The notes under the pieces were generated by a model. The model ran no database searches and was not told the origin of the DNA. It saw only the letters and a list, made by a program, of their open reading frames with translations. Of a DNA stretch of 9,387 bases, positions 1 through 7,416 are shown in pieces. Source of the stretch: Nitrospirota bacterium (GTDB taxonomy: Bacteria; UBA2233). The stretch spans positions 1-9,387 of the forward strand of contig WOZJ01000006.1 in assembly GCA_011620345.1 (NCBI GenBank). The letters are read 5' to 3'. A program made the position numbers and the translations under genes. Numbering within the stretch: the first letter of the stretch is position 1; every line of letters begins with the position of its first letter.

Positions 1-1410
1 GGCATCGGGGCGATCGTGGGTGCGGGCATCTTTGCCGTAACCGGAACGGCCGCCGCAGGGCTCTGGGACCCGGTTACGGGAGCGCTCTTGAGGCCCGGAG
101 CAGGGCCTGCCATTGTCGTCTCGTTTTTGATAACCTCGCTTGCCTGCGCTTTATGCGCCCTTTGCTACGCTGAGTTAGCCTCGCTCATTCCAATGTCCGG
201 CAGCGCCTATACCTACACGTATGCCACGATGGGGGAGGTTGTAGCTTGGGTTATCGGCTGGGATTTGATTCTCGAGTACGCCTTCGGCAACGTGCCCGTG
301 GCGGTCAGTTGGTCCGGTTATTTACTCGAGCTGCTCAAAGGGTTTGGGTTGGAAGTTCCCGAAGGGCTTGCCTGGCTTACGGTAAGCTACGCCCAAGGGC
401 TTGCCCGGCCAGAGGTTTTGGCTCTGGCTCCAAGGCTTTTTGGCCATCCCCTGTTTTTCAACCTTCCAGCGTTTGGGATCGTGGTGTTCATTACGGCGCT
501 TCTTGTGGTGGGAATCAAAGAGAGCGCCCGCTTCAACGCCTTGCTTGTCTGTGTGAAGCTCGTCATCCTTCTTTTCTTCATCCTTGTCGGGGCATTCTAC
601 GTCAAGCCAGAAAACTGGCATCCCTTTGCCCCCTTTGGCTGGAATGGCGTGATGACGGGGGCGGCCTTGGTGTTCTTCGCCTACATCGGGTTCGATGCCA
701 TCTCGACGACCTCCGAGGAGACGAAAAACCCCAAGAAGGACATTCCCTTCGGGATTTTAGGCTCACTCATTGTCTGCACAATCCTCTATGTTTTGGTTGC
801 GGGCGTGCTGACGGGCCTCGTGCCATACAGGCAGTTGGGCGTGGCCGAGCCTTTGGCGCTCGTCCTGCGCGTTATCGGGCTTAATTTTGCAGCAGGGGTC
901 GTCGCGTTCGGGGCGCTTATCGCGACGACTACCGTGCTTCTCGTGTTCCATATCGGCCAAACCCGTATCCTGTTTGCTATGTCAAGAGACGGGCTCTTGC
1001 CTCCGGTGTTTGCCAGGATTCACCCGCAGTTCAGAACGCCCCACGTCGCCACGATGATCACCGGGGTGGTCGTTGCGCTCGTCGCTGGGTTCATCGATAT
1101 CGGCGAGGCAGTAGAGCTTTCGAACATCGGGACGCTTTTCGCCTTCGTGTTGGTCAGCTTTGGAATTATCGTTTTGCGCTACAAAAGCCCGCACCTCGAA
1201 AGGTCTTTTCGGGTGCCTTTTGTCCCTTGGCTTCCCTTGCTAGGAGCCGCTTTTTGCTTCTACCTGATGGCAAGCTTGCCCTGGATCACCTGGGTGCGAT
1301 TTTTCGTATGGCTGGGCTTGGGGCTCGTCGTCTACCTATGCTACGGCCTTCGCCACAGTAGGCTGCATAAAGGCAAAGGCCGTCGTTCAATTTCTAACGA
1401 TCGCCCCTGA
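1..1410 (+). CDS. APC-superfamily amino acid permease, 5'-truncated by window edge
   Basis: An integral inner-membrane amino acid transporter, probably of the cationic amino acid transporter / YfnA-like branch of the APC superfamily. The frame is open from base 1, so the true start lies outside. The first visible residues, GIGAIVGAGIFAVTG, are the unwound glycine-rich TM1 motif of APC permeases, so roughly 30-45 N-terminal residues are missing. A GTG at 16 is internal to this motif and is not the start. About 469 residues are visible, with some eleven further hydrophobic segments. The family signature FFAYIGFDAISTTSEETKNP lies near residues 225-244 and QTRILFAMSRDGLLPP near 320-335. The C-terminus is short, basic and cytoplasmic-looking (RHSRLHKGKGRR). 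Substrate cannot be read from sequence. The gene is convergent with the cobalamin operon and shows no functional tie to it. Confidence 0.93.
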   Translation, partial: GIGAIVGAGIFAVTGTAAAGLWDPVTGALLRPGAGPAIVVSFLITSLACALCALCYAELASLIPMSGSAYTYTYATMGEVVAWVIGWDLILEYAFGNVPVAVSWSGYLLELLKGFGLEVPEGLAWLTVSYAQGLARPEVLALAPRLFGHPLFFNLPAFGIVVFITALLVVGIKESARFNALLVCVKLVILLFFILVGAFYVKPENWHPFAPFGWNGVMTGAALVFFAYIGFDAISTTSEETKNPKKDIPFGILGSLIVCTILYVLVAGVLTGLVPYRQLGVAEPLALVLRVIGLNFAAGVVAFGALIATTTVLLVFHIGQTRILFAMSRDGLLPPVFARIHPQFRTPHVATMITGVVVALVAGFIDIGEAVELSNIGTLFAFVLVSFGIIVLRYKSPHLERSFRVPFVPWLPLLGAAFCFYLMASLPWITWVRFFVWLGLGLVVYLCYGLRHSRLHKGKGRRSISNDRP

Positions 1411-1533
1411 AGTCCTCCCGAGTCGTCCAAGCCCCTACCCAACGCACGTAAGCCCACAACGCCTATACCCCCCTTCTTTAAGGTGGTCCTTGTACGCGGG
1501 CATCTTGATCGTTTGCCCGTTGAGGAAGAAACG

Positions 1534-1561
1534 GGCCAAGGGGTTTTTCCCGGGCCTTTTT
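1534..1561 (+). terminator. Terminator-like hairpin with T-run after the permease gene
   Basis: GGCC (1534-1537) pairs with GGCC (1553-1556), followed inward by GGG against CCC around a TTTTT loop. An AA/G internal mismatch interrupts the stem, and five T's follow (1557-1561). The T-run lies on the plus-strand side, so it would end transcription from the permease, about 125 bases past its stop codon. The minus-strand side has no comparable T-run. The stem is short and interrupted, so this is a moderate call. Confidence 0.45.
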
Positions 1562-1621
1562 GTTCTCCTCTCAAAAGAACCCACTCCCGAAACTCTGGAC
1601 GGCCAAGCAAGGACGGGCGCT

Positions 1622-2455
1622 TCAGGCGGGCCCTTTTTTCGGCTGGCATTCAGACGCGTCCACGGCATCCGGCCGGAATGCCTCCGCGTATTTTCTAGAG
1701 TAGCCCCTCGGTGTGACCATCCAGCCTTCGAATACGAAGGTCTGGGAGTTGCCGACGAGGATCGTCGTGAGCATGCCGATGGGGTGATCGAGTATGCGGG
1801 CCAAATCGGTGAGCACGACGTCCTGGCCCTCGCGGTAGGCGCTCTTTACGATGCCTACGGGGGTTTTGCCGCCCCTGTGCTCAAGCAGGATGTCCCTTGC
1901 CTCCACGACCTGCCAGGGGCGCTTGCCAGAGGCAGGGTTGTACAGCGCCACGACGAAGTCGGCCCTGGCCGCGGCCTCGATGCGGCTTCGAATGATTTCC
2001 CACGGGGTCAAGTGGTCGCTTAGGCTGATCGCGGCGAAATCGTGCATGATCGGCGCGCCTAAGAGCGAGGCGGCGGCTAAGAGCGCCGTGATGCCCGGGA
2101 TGGTTTCAAGTACGACGTCCTTTCCGGGGATAATGCCCCTTGTCTTGCATATTTCGAGGACTAGCCCGGCCATCCCGTAGATGCCGGCATCCCCGCTGGA
2201 GACGACGGCTACACGCTCGCCCTTGAGGGCTTCATCGAGGGCTAGGCCCGCCCTTTTGACCTCTTCGGTCATGCCGGTCTGGACGATCCGTTTTCCCTCC
2301 ACAAGCCCTTTGACGAGCCGGATGTAGGTCTTGTAGCCGACCACCACGCTCGCTTCCTGGATCGCCTTGAACGCCTTCGGCGTGATGTGCTCTTGGTTAC
2401 CCGGGCCGAACCCGACGATCGAGAGCTTACCCTTCGGGGATTCCCCCTTAACCAT
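1622..2455 (-). CDS. cbiH: Cobalt-precorrin-3 C17-methyltransferase (CbiH/CobJ), ring contraction
   Basis: A SAM-dependent tetrapyrrole methylase that methylates C17 and drives contraction of the macrocycle to give cobalt-precorrin-4. With the start chosen here it is 277 residues. It shows the N-terminal GFGPG SAM loop (residues 15-19), SSGDAGIYGMA (86-96), PGITALLAAASLLGAP (120-135), DFAAISLSDHLTPWE (139-153), LYNPASGKR (171-179), GIVKSAYREG (201-210) and MVTPRGY (246-252). These are CbiH/CobJ hallmarks that separate it from its CbiL and CbiF paralogues. The ATG at 2455 is preferred over an in-frame start at 2485 because AAGGAG sits six bases upstream. It also overlaps the cbiG stop by eight bases (ATGGTTAA), a typical translational-coupling arrangement. 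It is the last gene of the operon. The cobJ name would apply for the aerobic route; the neighbours cbiD and cbiG favour the cobalt-early pathway. Confidence 0.95.
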   Translation of the reverse strand: MVKGESPKGKLSIVGFGPGNQEHITPKAFKAIQEASVVVGYKTYIRLVKGLVEGKRIVQTGMTEEVKRAGLALDEALKGERVAVVSSGDAGIYGMAGLVLEICKTRGIIPGKDVVLETIPGITALLAAASLLGAPIMHDFAAISLSDHLTPWEIIRSRIEAAARADFVVALYNPASGKRPWQVVEARDILLEHRGGKTPVGIVKSAYREGQDVVLTDLARILDHPIGMLTTILVGNSQTFVFEGWMVTPRGYSRKYAEAFRPDAVDASECQPKKGPA

Positions 2456-3548
2456 CCTGCTCTCCTTCGAACCGCACCCTAGCAATCGCCAGGGTGGCCT
2501 TCTTCAATTTCACCTTGGGAACGATCAGTTCGCCAAAATTGCCCCCAAGGATGGCAGAGGGCTCGGCCACTCCGATGACGCCAACGTACTTCATCGCCAT
2601 GGTGGATGGGTTGGGCACGTCCTTTACGCGGTTGAGCTCCTCTTTGGCGAACGTGAGCAGGGGGAGGCCTCGTGTTTGGGCGAATTGGACAATGGCGGGC
2701 TCGTTTTTCCGGATGTCGATCGTGGCGAGCGCCCGGACGCTCAAAAAAGAAAGCCCGCGCTCTTGGAGCGTTTTCAGAACAAGCGTCTCGAGTTCTTCGA
2801 GCGGTACCCCTCTATCGCACCCGATCCCCAAAACCAGGCTCTTTGGCCTGTACACGACCGTCTTCCTGGCAAGCGCTAAAGGGAGCGTAATGAGCCTGTC
2901 CGTGATGATCAGGCAGGCCGATAGCGGCGTGCTGGCTAGTGCTTCAAGTGATTGGAGCGTACGCAGGTTTCTAGGGAGCGGCCTGCCTTTTGGCCAGAAC
3001 GTCGGCTCGCCCGCCTCCTGAAAGATGCCCACGGGTTCGTCGTTGACCACGCAGGCGCTCACGGTGGTCACGTTCTCGATGCCCTCTAGCGCCCAGCCGA
3101 GATCGCGGCCTAAAATATCCACCCCAATCGTTCCTAAACTGTCCGACGCGGTCGTGATGACGGGCGTAGCGCCTATACGTTCGGCAAGCTGGTTCGCAAG
3201 CGCGTTCGCCCCGCCCAAATGCCCCGAAAGGACGCTGATGACGAACCTTCCGGCCTCGTCGAGCGCGATGACAGCGGGGTCGGTGTGCTTGTCCTTTAGG
3301 AGCGTTGCGATGCTCCGAACGAGCGCGCCCAGCGAAACGACCGCGACGATCCCCTTATACCGCGGCCAGAGATCGGCCAAGAGCTCTTTGAGGGGTTCTT
3401 GGACGGGGCTGGCAAAGGGTGCTTCATCCTGGAATCTTTCTGGGACAAACGCATCGGCTTGAGGGAGCGCGTCCTTGAGCCTGGCAAGGAGCTTGGCTCC
3501 GCCCTTGGTTATGGCAACGAGCGCGATCGATTCAAGATTCAACGGCAT
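2448..3548 (-). CDS. cbiG: Cobalt-precorrin-5A hydrolase CbiG
   Basis: Opens the ring-A delta-lactone of cobalt-precorrin-5A and releases acetaldehyde, giving cobalt-precorrin-5B. It is a marker of the anaerobic cobalamin route. The 366-residue protein has the three-part CbiG layout. The N-terminal part starts IALVAITKGG (8-17) and contains VSLGALVRSI (71-80), DEAGRFVISVLSGHLGGANA (97-116) and TTASDSLG (132-139). A variable linker spans roughly 150-230. The C-terminal domain opens with LGIGCDRGVPLEELE (240-254) and ends with GVIGVAEPSAILGG (323-336). The length is normal for the family. The start is uncertain: the ATG at 3548 has GGAGGA directly against it, which is unusually close, while a TTG at 3560 gives four more residues but has no ribosome-binding site. 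Either start overlaps the preceding cbiE/T gene (17 or 29 bases), implying coupled translation. Confidence 0.94.
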   Translation of the reverse strand: MPLNLESIALVAITKGGAKLLARLKDALPQADAFVPERFQDEAPFASPVQEPLKELLADLWPRYKGIVAVVSLGALVRSIATLLKDKHTDPAVIALDEAGRFVISVLSGHLGGANALANQLAERIGATPVITTASDSLGTIGVDILGRDLGWALEGIENVTTVSACVVNDEPVGIFQEAGEPTFWPKGRPLPRNLRTLQSLEALASTPLSACLIITDRLITLPLALARKTVVYRPKSLVLGIGCDRGVPLEELETLVLKTLQERGLSFLSVRALATIDIRKNEPAIVQFAQTRGLPLLTFAKEELNRVKDVPNPSTMAMKYVGVIGVAEPSAILGGNFGELIVPKVKLKKATLAIARVRFEGEQDG

Positions 3549-4776
3549 TCCTCCAGCCAACGACGAGGAACACGGGGTTAAGGCCGACGAGCCTTGTAAG
3601 CCCTAGGAGCTCTTTGCTTCTCGAGGCCTGGATCAGCGTGACCTCCGCTTGGAAGCCAATCCCCTTGAGCGCCCGCAGGGTTTGCGCGAGCGTCTCGAGC
3701 GTTGCGATGTTGACAACGACCCGGCCGAAGGGTTGGAGCACTTGGGCCACATGCTCTAGAATGCCTTTCATCCTGCCACCCGAGCCGCCCACGAACACGG
3801 CATCGGGAGCCTCCGGAATGTCCTCTAGCGCCTCGGGGGCAACGCCCTGGACGATCTCTAGGTTGGCAACGGCAAGCTTTAGACGGTTCTTCTTGATGTG
3901 TTCCACGTCTTCGGGGTGCTTTTCGATTGCGTAGACCATCCCTTTCCTCGCAATCCTTGCCGCTTCGAGCCCCACAGAACCAGAGCCCGCCCCGATGTCG
4001 AACACGACGCTCGTTTCCTTTAGCCATAGTTTGGCAAGGCTCACCGCTCGAACCTCGGCCTTGGTGATGAGGCCTTTGTCCGGGGTACGCTGGAAGAACG
4101 CCTTATCGGGGATGCCGGTTATGGGAAAGACTTCTTGCGGCCCGGGCTCTTTCTTTAAGAGGACCACGACGTTCAAGGGGCTGAAGGTTTGCGATGCGAT
4201 GTCGTGGAGCTCGCCAAACGTCACCCGCTCGTTGGCACCGCCCAAATTTTCTAACACGTAGGCAACGTACCTAGGTCCGATTCGCTCGAGCAGCTCGGAG
4301 GCGATGCGCTGAGGGGTGTTCGTGGGGTCGGTGAGGATACCGATTTTTTTTGCGTGTGGGATGGCAGCGAACAGCTCCCGGAGCCCTTTTGCGTGCAGGC
4401 TCACAAACGTGGCGTCTGAGTGGCTCTCCTTTATCCTGGCGAAGGCGAGCTGGAGGGAGCTTAGGTTTGGCAGCACCTCCACGGCCTGCTTGCCGAGCTC
4501 CCTGACTAGGCTTTCCGCGATCCCAAAAAAGAACGGATCGCCCGATGCCAGCACGACCTGGCGCTTTTTCCCCAGGCGGGCGTGGACGGCCTGGATCGCC
4601 GCCTGGATGTCGCCCCCGATCACCACCTTATCGGCCGGATGGTCCTGGAACAGCGAAAGGAGTCGTTTGCCTCCGTAGAGAACCTCCGCCCTTTCGATGA
4701 GCCCGGCCGCACCCTGAGGGAGCCCTTGCCTACCCTCAAACCCGACCCCCAAGACATAAACCTTCGTGCGGTCCAT
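3532..4776 (-). CDS. cbiET: CbiE-CbiT fusion: precorrin-6B/7 C5,C15-methyltransferase (decarboxylating)
   Basis: A bifunctional enzyme that methylates C5 and C15 and removes the C12 acetate carboxyl, giving cobalt-precorrin-8. Residues 1 to about 205 are the CbiE tetrapyrrole-methylase domain: VLGVGFEG (8-15), GGKRLL (35-40), LASGDPFFFGIA (76-87), NLSSLQLAFARI (104-115) and ENLGGANERV (176-185). Residues from about 225 to 414 are the CbiT Rossmann methyltransferase domain. This has the entry motif TPDKGLITKAEVRA (231-244), the SAM loop FDIGAGSGSVGLEAA (259-273) and VGGSGG (329-334). The fusion is the same arrangement as CobL of aerobic organisms, although the neighbours are cobalt-early genes. 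The ATG at 4776 is two bases after the cbiD stop with a weak GGGG-type ribosome site, so it probably depends on translation of cbiD. The start and domain order look intact. Confidence 0.95.
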   Translation of the reverse strand: MDRTKVYVLGVGFEGRQGLPQGAAGLIERAEVLYGGKRLLSLFQDHPADKVVIGGDIQAAIQAVHARLGKKRQVVLASGDPFFFGIAESLVRELGKQAVEVLPNLSSLQLAFARIKESHSDATFVSLHAKGLRELFAAIPHAKKIGILTDPTNTPQRIASELLERIGPRYVAYVLENLGGANERVTFGELHDIASQTFSPLNVVVLLKKEPGPQEVFPITGIPDKAFFQRTPDKGLITKAEVRAVSLAKLWLKETSVVFDIGAGSGSVGLEAARIARKGMVYAIEKHPEDVEHIKKNRLKLAVANLEIVQGVAPEALEDIPEAPDAVFVGGSGGRMKGILEHVAQVLQPFGRVVVNIATLETLAQTLRALKGIGFQAEVTLIQASRSKELLGLTRLVGLNPVFLVVGWRNAVES

Positions 4777-4778
4777 CT

Positions 4779-5870
4779 TTACCCCGCGTATCGTCCGAGC
4801 ACGTTTCCCTCGAAATCAACGAGTACCGCTTCAAAGCAGGCCGACCCCTCAAGCCTTTGCTTGGATACGGCCACACAGCGCTCGCACAGTAACGGATAAA
4901 ACCCCGTCAGGCCGGAGCGCTGGACGATTTCCATCGCATGCCTGGCCGTGTTGGCCGAAAAAAGCTCGTTTGCCAGTCTTTGGCTTGCCCCCGCTTCGAG
5001 CGCAAGGCTGGAAAGGAGGCCCATATCCACTTTGGAGCCCGCCGCATGCGTCTGTCTCGTCCCCTTGGCTATCTTGACCATCTTTCCGATCATCGCAACG
5101 ACCGTGATGCGCTTGAAGCCAAGCCTCAAGGCACTCGCCTGGGCAAAATGAACGAAATCGCCCATCTGGATGAACCCTTCTTTGGGGAGGTCTTGAAAGA
5201 GCGCCATGGCGAAGTCTTCCGTCCTGTCGCCCGTCGTGAGCACGGACCATTCAAGCCCAGAGGCCCTTGCGACCTGGAGTGCTTGATGGATGCTTGCCTT
5301 GAACGCGGCCGTCGAGTAGGGCTTGACGATCCCCGTAACCCCGAGGATCGAAATGCCGCCCAGGATTCCGAGCCTCGGGTTGAGCGTTTTCTTGGCAAGC
5401 TCCTCCCCGCCGGGAACGCTCACCACCACCCTCGCGCCTTTTCCCCTGAGCCCGTCTCCAAGGGCCTCCTGGATCGCGTTGCGTATCATCTTCCGCGGCA
5501 CCGGGTTGACGGCCCACTCTCCTATACCAAGCTCTAACCCCGGCTTGGTCACTACGCCGACCCCGCCTCCACCCTCTATCCGTACCTCGCCCGGGGCCAT
5601 GATCCAGGAAACCTCGGCCACGATCTCCGCGCCGTGCGTGACGTCCGGATCATCGCCAGCGTCTTTGATGACGCTTGCAAGCGCCCCGTCCCCGGATACT
5701 TGGGCATGGTGCATGCAAAACCTTGCCGTTTGACCGATAGGCAGGCGAATTTCCACCTCTTGGGGCACGACCCCGGAGAGCAGTCCAAGGCCGGCCGCCT
5801 TGGCCGCCGCGGCCGCGCAGGCTCCCGTCGTAAAGCCTGTCCTAAGCTTGCCCTTTCGGGGCGTCTCCAC
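4779..5870 (-). CDS. cbiD: Cobalt-precorrin-5B C1-methyltransferase CbiD
   Basis: Methylates C1 of cobalt-precorrin-5B, giving cobalt-precorrin-6A. It is specific to the anaerobic route and unrelated to the tetrapyrrole-methylase fold of its neighbours. The protein has 363 residues, normal for CbiD. Diagnostic segments are LRTGFTTGACAAAAAKAA (9-26), KDAGDDPDVTHG (69-80), GGGVGVVTKPGL (101-112), NPVPRKMI (122-129), NPRLGILGGISILGVTGIV (164-182), LTTGDR (211-216) and VAMIGKMVKIAKG (258-270). The start is a GTG at 5870 with GGAG seven bases upstream. It overlaps the end of cbiC by 29 bases. No in-frame alternative keeps the N-terminal GFTTGAC motif with a better site. Confidence 0.96.
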   Translation of the reverse strand: METPRKGKLRTGFTTGACAAAAAKAAGLGLLSGVVPQEVEIRLPIGQTARFCMHHAQVSGDGALASVIKDAGDDPDVTHGAEIVAEVSWIMAPGEVRIEGGGGVGVVTKPGLELGIGEWAVNPVPRKMIRNAIQEALGDGLRGKGARVVVSVPGGEELAKKTLNPRLGILGGISILGVTGIVKPYSTAAFKASIHQALQVARASGLEWSVLTTGDRTEDFAMALFQDLPKEGFIQMGDFVHFAQASALRLGFKRITVVAMIGKMVKIAKGTRQTHAAGSKVDMGLLSSLALEAGASQRLANELFSANTARHAMEIVQRSGLTGFYPLLCERCVAVSKQRLEGSACFEAVLVDFEGNVLGRYAG

Positions 5871-6507
5871 GGCCTTTCTCCAGCGCTAGGCGAATCATCG
5901 CGTTCAAGGCGGCCACGGCCACGCTCGATCCGCCCTTTGGCCCCCTGACCGTGATCACGGGCACGCCAAGGGTAGGCAGCGCGAGCGCTTGCTCTTTCGA
6001 CTCTGCCGCCATGACGAATCCCACAGGGACGCCGATAACGAGAGAGGGCCTTGTCTTGCCCTCCAAGGTAAGCCGGAAGAGCTCAAGGAGCGCCGTTGGG
6101 GCGTTTCCAACCGCATAGAGCGCGTTTGGGAAAAGCTCCGCGGCCTTCTGCATCGCGATCGCTGCCCTTGTTGTCCCGAGCGCTTTGGCCTTCTTTGCGA
6201 CATCCTCGTCCGCCATGAAACAGCGGACTTCTCCGCCCAAGTCCTGGAGCCCTTTTTTGTTGATGCCGGCCCGAACCATTTCGACATCCACGATGACGGG
6301 GCTTCCTTGCTGGAGGGCGAGAACCCCTTTTTCCGCCGCCCCCTCGGAGATCAGCAGCGTGTCAGCAAACGAGAAATCGGCCGTGGCATGGATAACCCTG
6401 GCCAAAATGGCCCCCTTCGGCCCTTGAAGGAGGCCTTCTTGACCTTTCTTGCGAAGCCCTTCTTGGACTATCCGAAAGCTTTCGGCCTCGATGTGCTCCG
6501 GGTTCAT
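5842..6507 (-). CDS. cbiC: Cobalt-precorrin-8 methylmutase CbiC/CobH
   Basis: Catalyses migration of the C11 methyl group to C12, turning cobalt-precorrin-8 into cobyrinate, the last ring-forming step. The 221-residue length fits the family. RVIHATADF (37-45) carries the conserved active-site histidine at 40. Other family segments are VDVEMVRAGI (73-82), AVGNAPTAL (132-140), GVPVGFVMAAESKE (159-172) and RGPKGGSSVAVAALNAM (188-204). The ATG at 6507 has AGGGGG six bases upstream, a good ribosome site. It lies 75 bases after cbiL, the only sizeable gap inside the operon, and its 3' end overlaps cbiD by 29 bases. Confidence 0.95.
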   Translation of the reverse strand: MNPEHIEAESFRIVQEGLRKKGQEGLLQGPKGAILARVIHATADFSFADTLLISEGAAEKGVLALQQGSPVIVDVEMVRAGINKKGLQDLGGEVRCFMADEDVAKKAKALGTTRAAIAMQKAAELFPNALYAVGNAPTALLELFRLTLEGKTRPSLVIGVPVGFVMAAESKEQALALPTLGVPVITVRGPKGGSSVAVAALNAMIRLALEKGRGDAPKGQA

Positions 6508-6546
6508 GGCGGTCCCCCTTTTTGGCTAACGAAGCGGTTTTGTATG

Positions 6547-6625
6547 CATCGTCCGGTCTAAGAGAAAGCGTAGAAAATGCGCCTAGGGGGTTGTTGGCAA
6601 ACGGCAACGGGGCGACCGGACGATG
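6547..6625. repeat. 12-base perfect inverted repeat spanning the cbiL 3' end
   Basis: CATCGTCCGGTC at 6547-6558 and its exact reverse complement GACCGGACGATG at 6614-6625 are separated by 55 bases. One arm is inside the cbiL coding sequence (codons around YIVRS) and the other lies in the cbiL-cbiC gap. The cbiL stop codon falls in the intervening loop. The flanks TGTATG and TGTACA suggest a slightly longer imperfect match. In the mRNA this could form a long-loop hairpin. Whether it matters is inference. Confidence 0.6.
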
Positions 6626-7275
6626 TACAAGGAAAAATAGCTATCCTGAGGCTCTTCTGAAGCCGCCTCGAGTTTGCCCTCTCGAAAGCGGTACACCTCT
6701 TTGTTCAGCTCTCTAGCCATCCGTATGGCTTCTTCTAGGTGTCGGCTTGGCTTTACGAGCACGACCGTGGTGCAGGATTCCATAAGGGGTTTGAGCCCGT
6801 CGATACCGTACGAGAGAGGGTAGACGGCGAAGGCCTCATCGCCGAGCGCCAACGGAACGAGCGCGCTTGCCGCAGCAAGGCTAAAGGAGCTAACCCCTGG
6901 AACAACTTCGACAGGAATGCCCGTTTGAGTCAAGTAAGGCAAAAGCCTTGCGCCCGTCCCGTACAGCATGGGGTCTCCAAGACAAAGGAAGGCAACGCTC
7001 TTTCCGAGGCGGGCCTCTTGAAGGAGTGCCTCCGCCGCTTCCTTGACGTAGCCCTCGAGCCGCGCTTCATCCGGCACCATCGGGAACACGAGGGTGCGAA
7101 CATCTTGGTTGGGGCGAAGATTCGGCAAGGCGACTTGAAGCGCCCGGCTTGTAGCGTTTGACGAAGCGGTCGGAACGAACAAGACGTCGGCCGTACGAAG
7201 CGCGTCTAGCGCCTTAAGCGTAAGGAGTTCTTGCCTTCCTGGTCCAAGCCCGACAATCAGGATCTTTCCAGCCAT
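6583..7275 (-). CDS. cbiL: Cobalt-precorrin-2 (factor II) C20-methyltransferase CbiL/CobI
   Basis: Performs the first peripheral methylation after cobalt insertion, at C20, giving cobalt-precorrin-3. The protein has 230 residues, normal for CbiL/CobI. It shows GLGPGRQELLTLKA (9-22), the CbiL-typical DVLFVP (30-35), CLGDPMLYGTG (98-108), EVVPGVSSFSLAAAS (123-137), VVLVKP (171-176) and YFSLYIV (213-219). The ATG at 7275 has AAAGGA about seven bases upstream. It is the first gene of the corrin cluster and is preceded by a 242-base structured leader, where a promoter for the cluster would be expected. The C-terminal tail SPRCRLPTTP after the family core is low-complexity and overlaps one arm of an inverted repeat, so the gene's extreme 3' end may have been altered. 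Confidence 0.94.
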   Translation of the reverse strand: MAGKILIVGLGPGRQELLTLKALDALRTADVLFVPTASSNATSRALQVALPNLRPNQDVRTLVFPMVPDEARLEGYVKEAAEALLQEARLGKSVAFLCLGDPMLYGTGARLLPYLTQTGIPVEVVPGVSSFSLAAASALVPLALGDEAFAVYPLSYGIDGLKPLMESCTTVVLVKPSRHLEEAIRMARELNKEVYRFREGKLEAASEEPQDSYFSLYIVRSPRCRLPTTP

Positions 7276-7318
7276 CGTTCCGTCCTTTAGCGTTCTTGCC
7301 TAGACAAAGACACGCGGG

Positions 7319-7338
7319 ATGCGGGCTTGCGTCCGCAT
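7319..7338 (-). repeat. Hairpin in the cbiL leader, 6-bp stem
   Basis: ATGCGG (7319-7324) and CCGCAT (7333-7338) form a perfect six-pair stem around an eight-base loop. It ends about 43 bases before the cbiL start codon, so in the transcript it lies upstream of the ribosome-binding site and does not hide it. No T-run follows on the minus strand, so it is not an intrinsic terminator. Confidence 0.5.
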
Positions 7339-7385
7339 GCGCCTATGTGTGTCAAAAAGAGGGAGTACGCCCCGCATGCCCAACA

Positions 7386-7416
7386 CGAAGGCGGGGGGAA
7401 CGAGCCGCCGCCTTCG
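7386..7416 (-). repeat. Hairpin in the cbiL leader, 9-bp GC-rich stem
   Basis: CGAAGGCGG (7386-7394) and CCGCCTTCG (7408-7416) are exact reverse complements with a 13-base spacer. This is the strongest secondary-structure signal in the leader. No T-run follows on either strand, arguing against a terminator. It could be a structural stem of a regulatory RNA or the core of a REP-like palindromic repeat. Confidence 0.6.

Noticed and set aside
1615-1639. GGGC/GCCC stem followed by TTTTTT at the end of cbiH as a second terminator
   Set aside because: The stem is only four pairs and the T-run lies on the plus strand inside the cbiH coding end. It is too weak to call.
1490-2023. 177-codon plus-strand open frame through the convergent gap into cbiH
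   Set aside because: It starts from TTG without a ribosome site, and two thirds of it is antisense to cbiH. The translation is not protein-like.
2455-2485. Upstream start for cbiH giving ten extra residues
   Set aside because: The extra residues are not family-like, whereas the ATG at 2455 has a strong, well-spaced AAGGAG and a typical coupling overlap.
4938-5537. 199-codon plus-strand open frame opposite cbiD
   Set aside because: It is entirely antisense to a well-supported cbiD gene, has no recognisable motifs, and its composition fits mirror-frame openness of GC-rich DNA.
5989-6561. 190-codon plus-strand open frame opposite cbiC
   Set aside because: It is antisense to the clear methylmutase gene and contains no domain signature.
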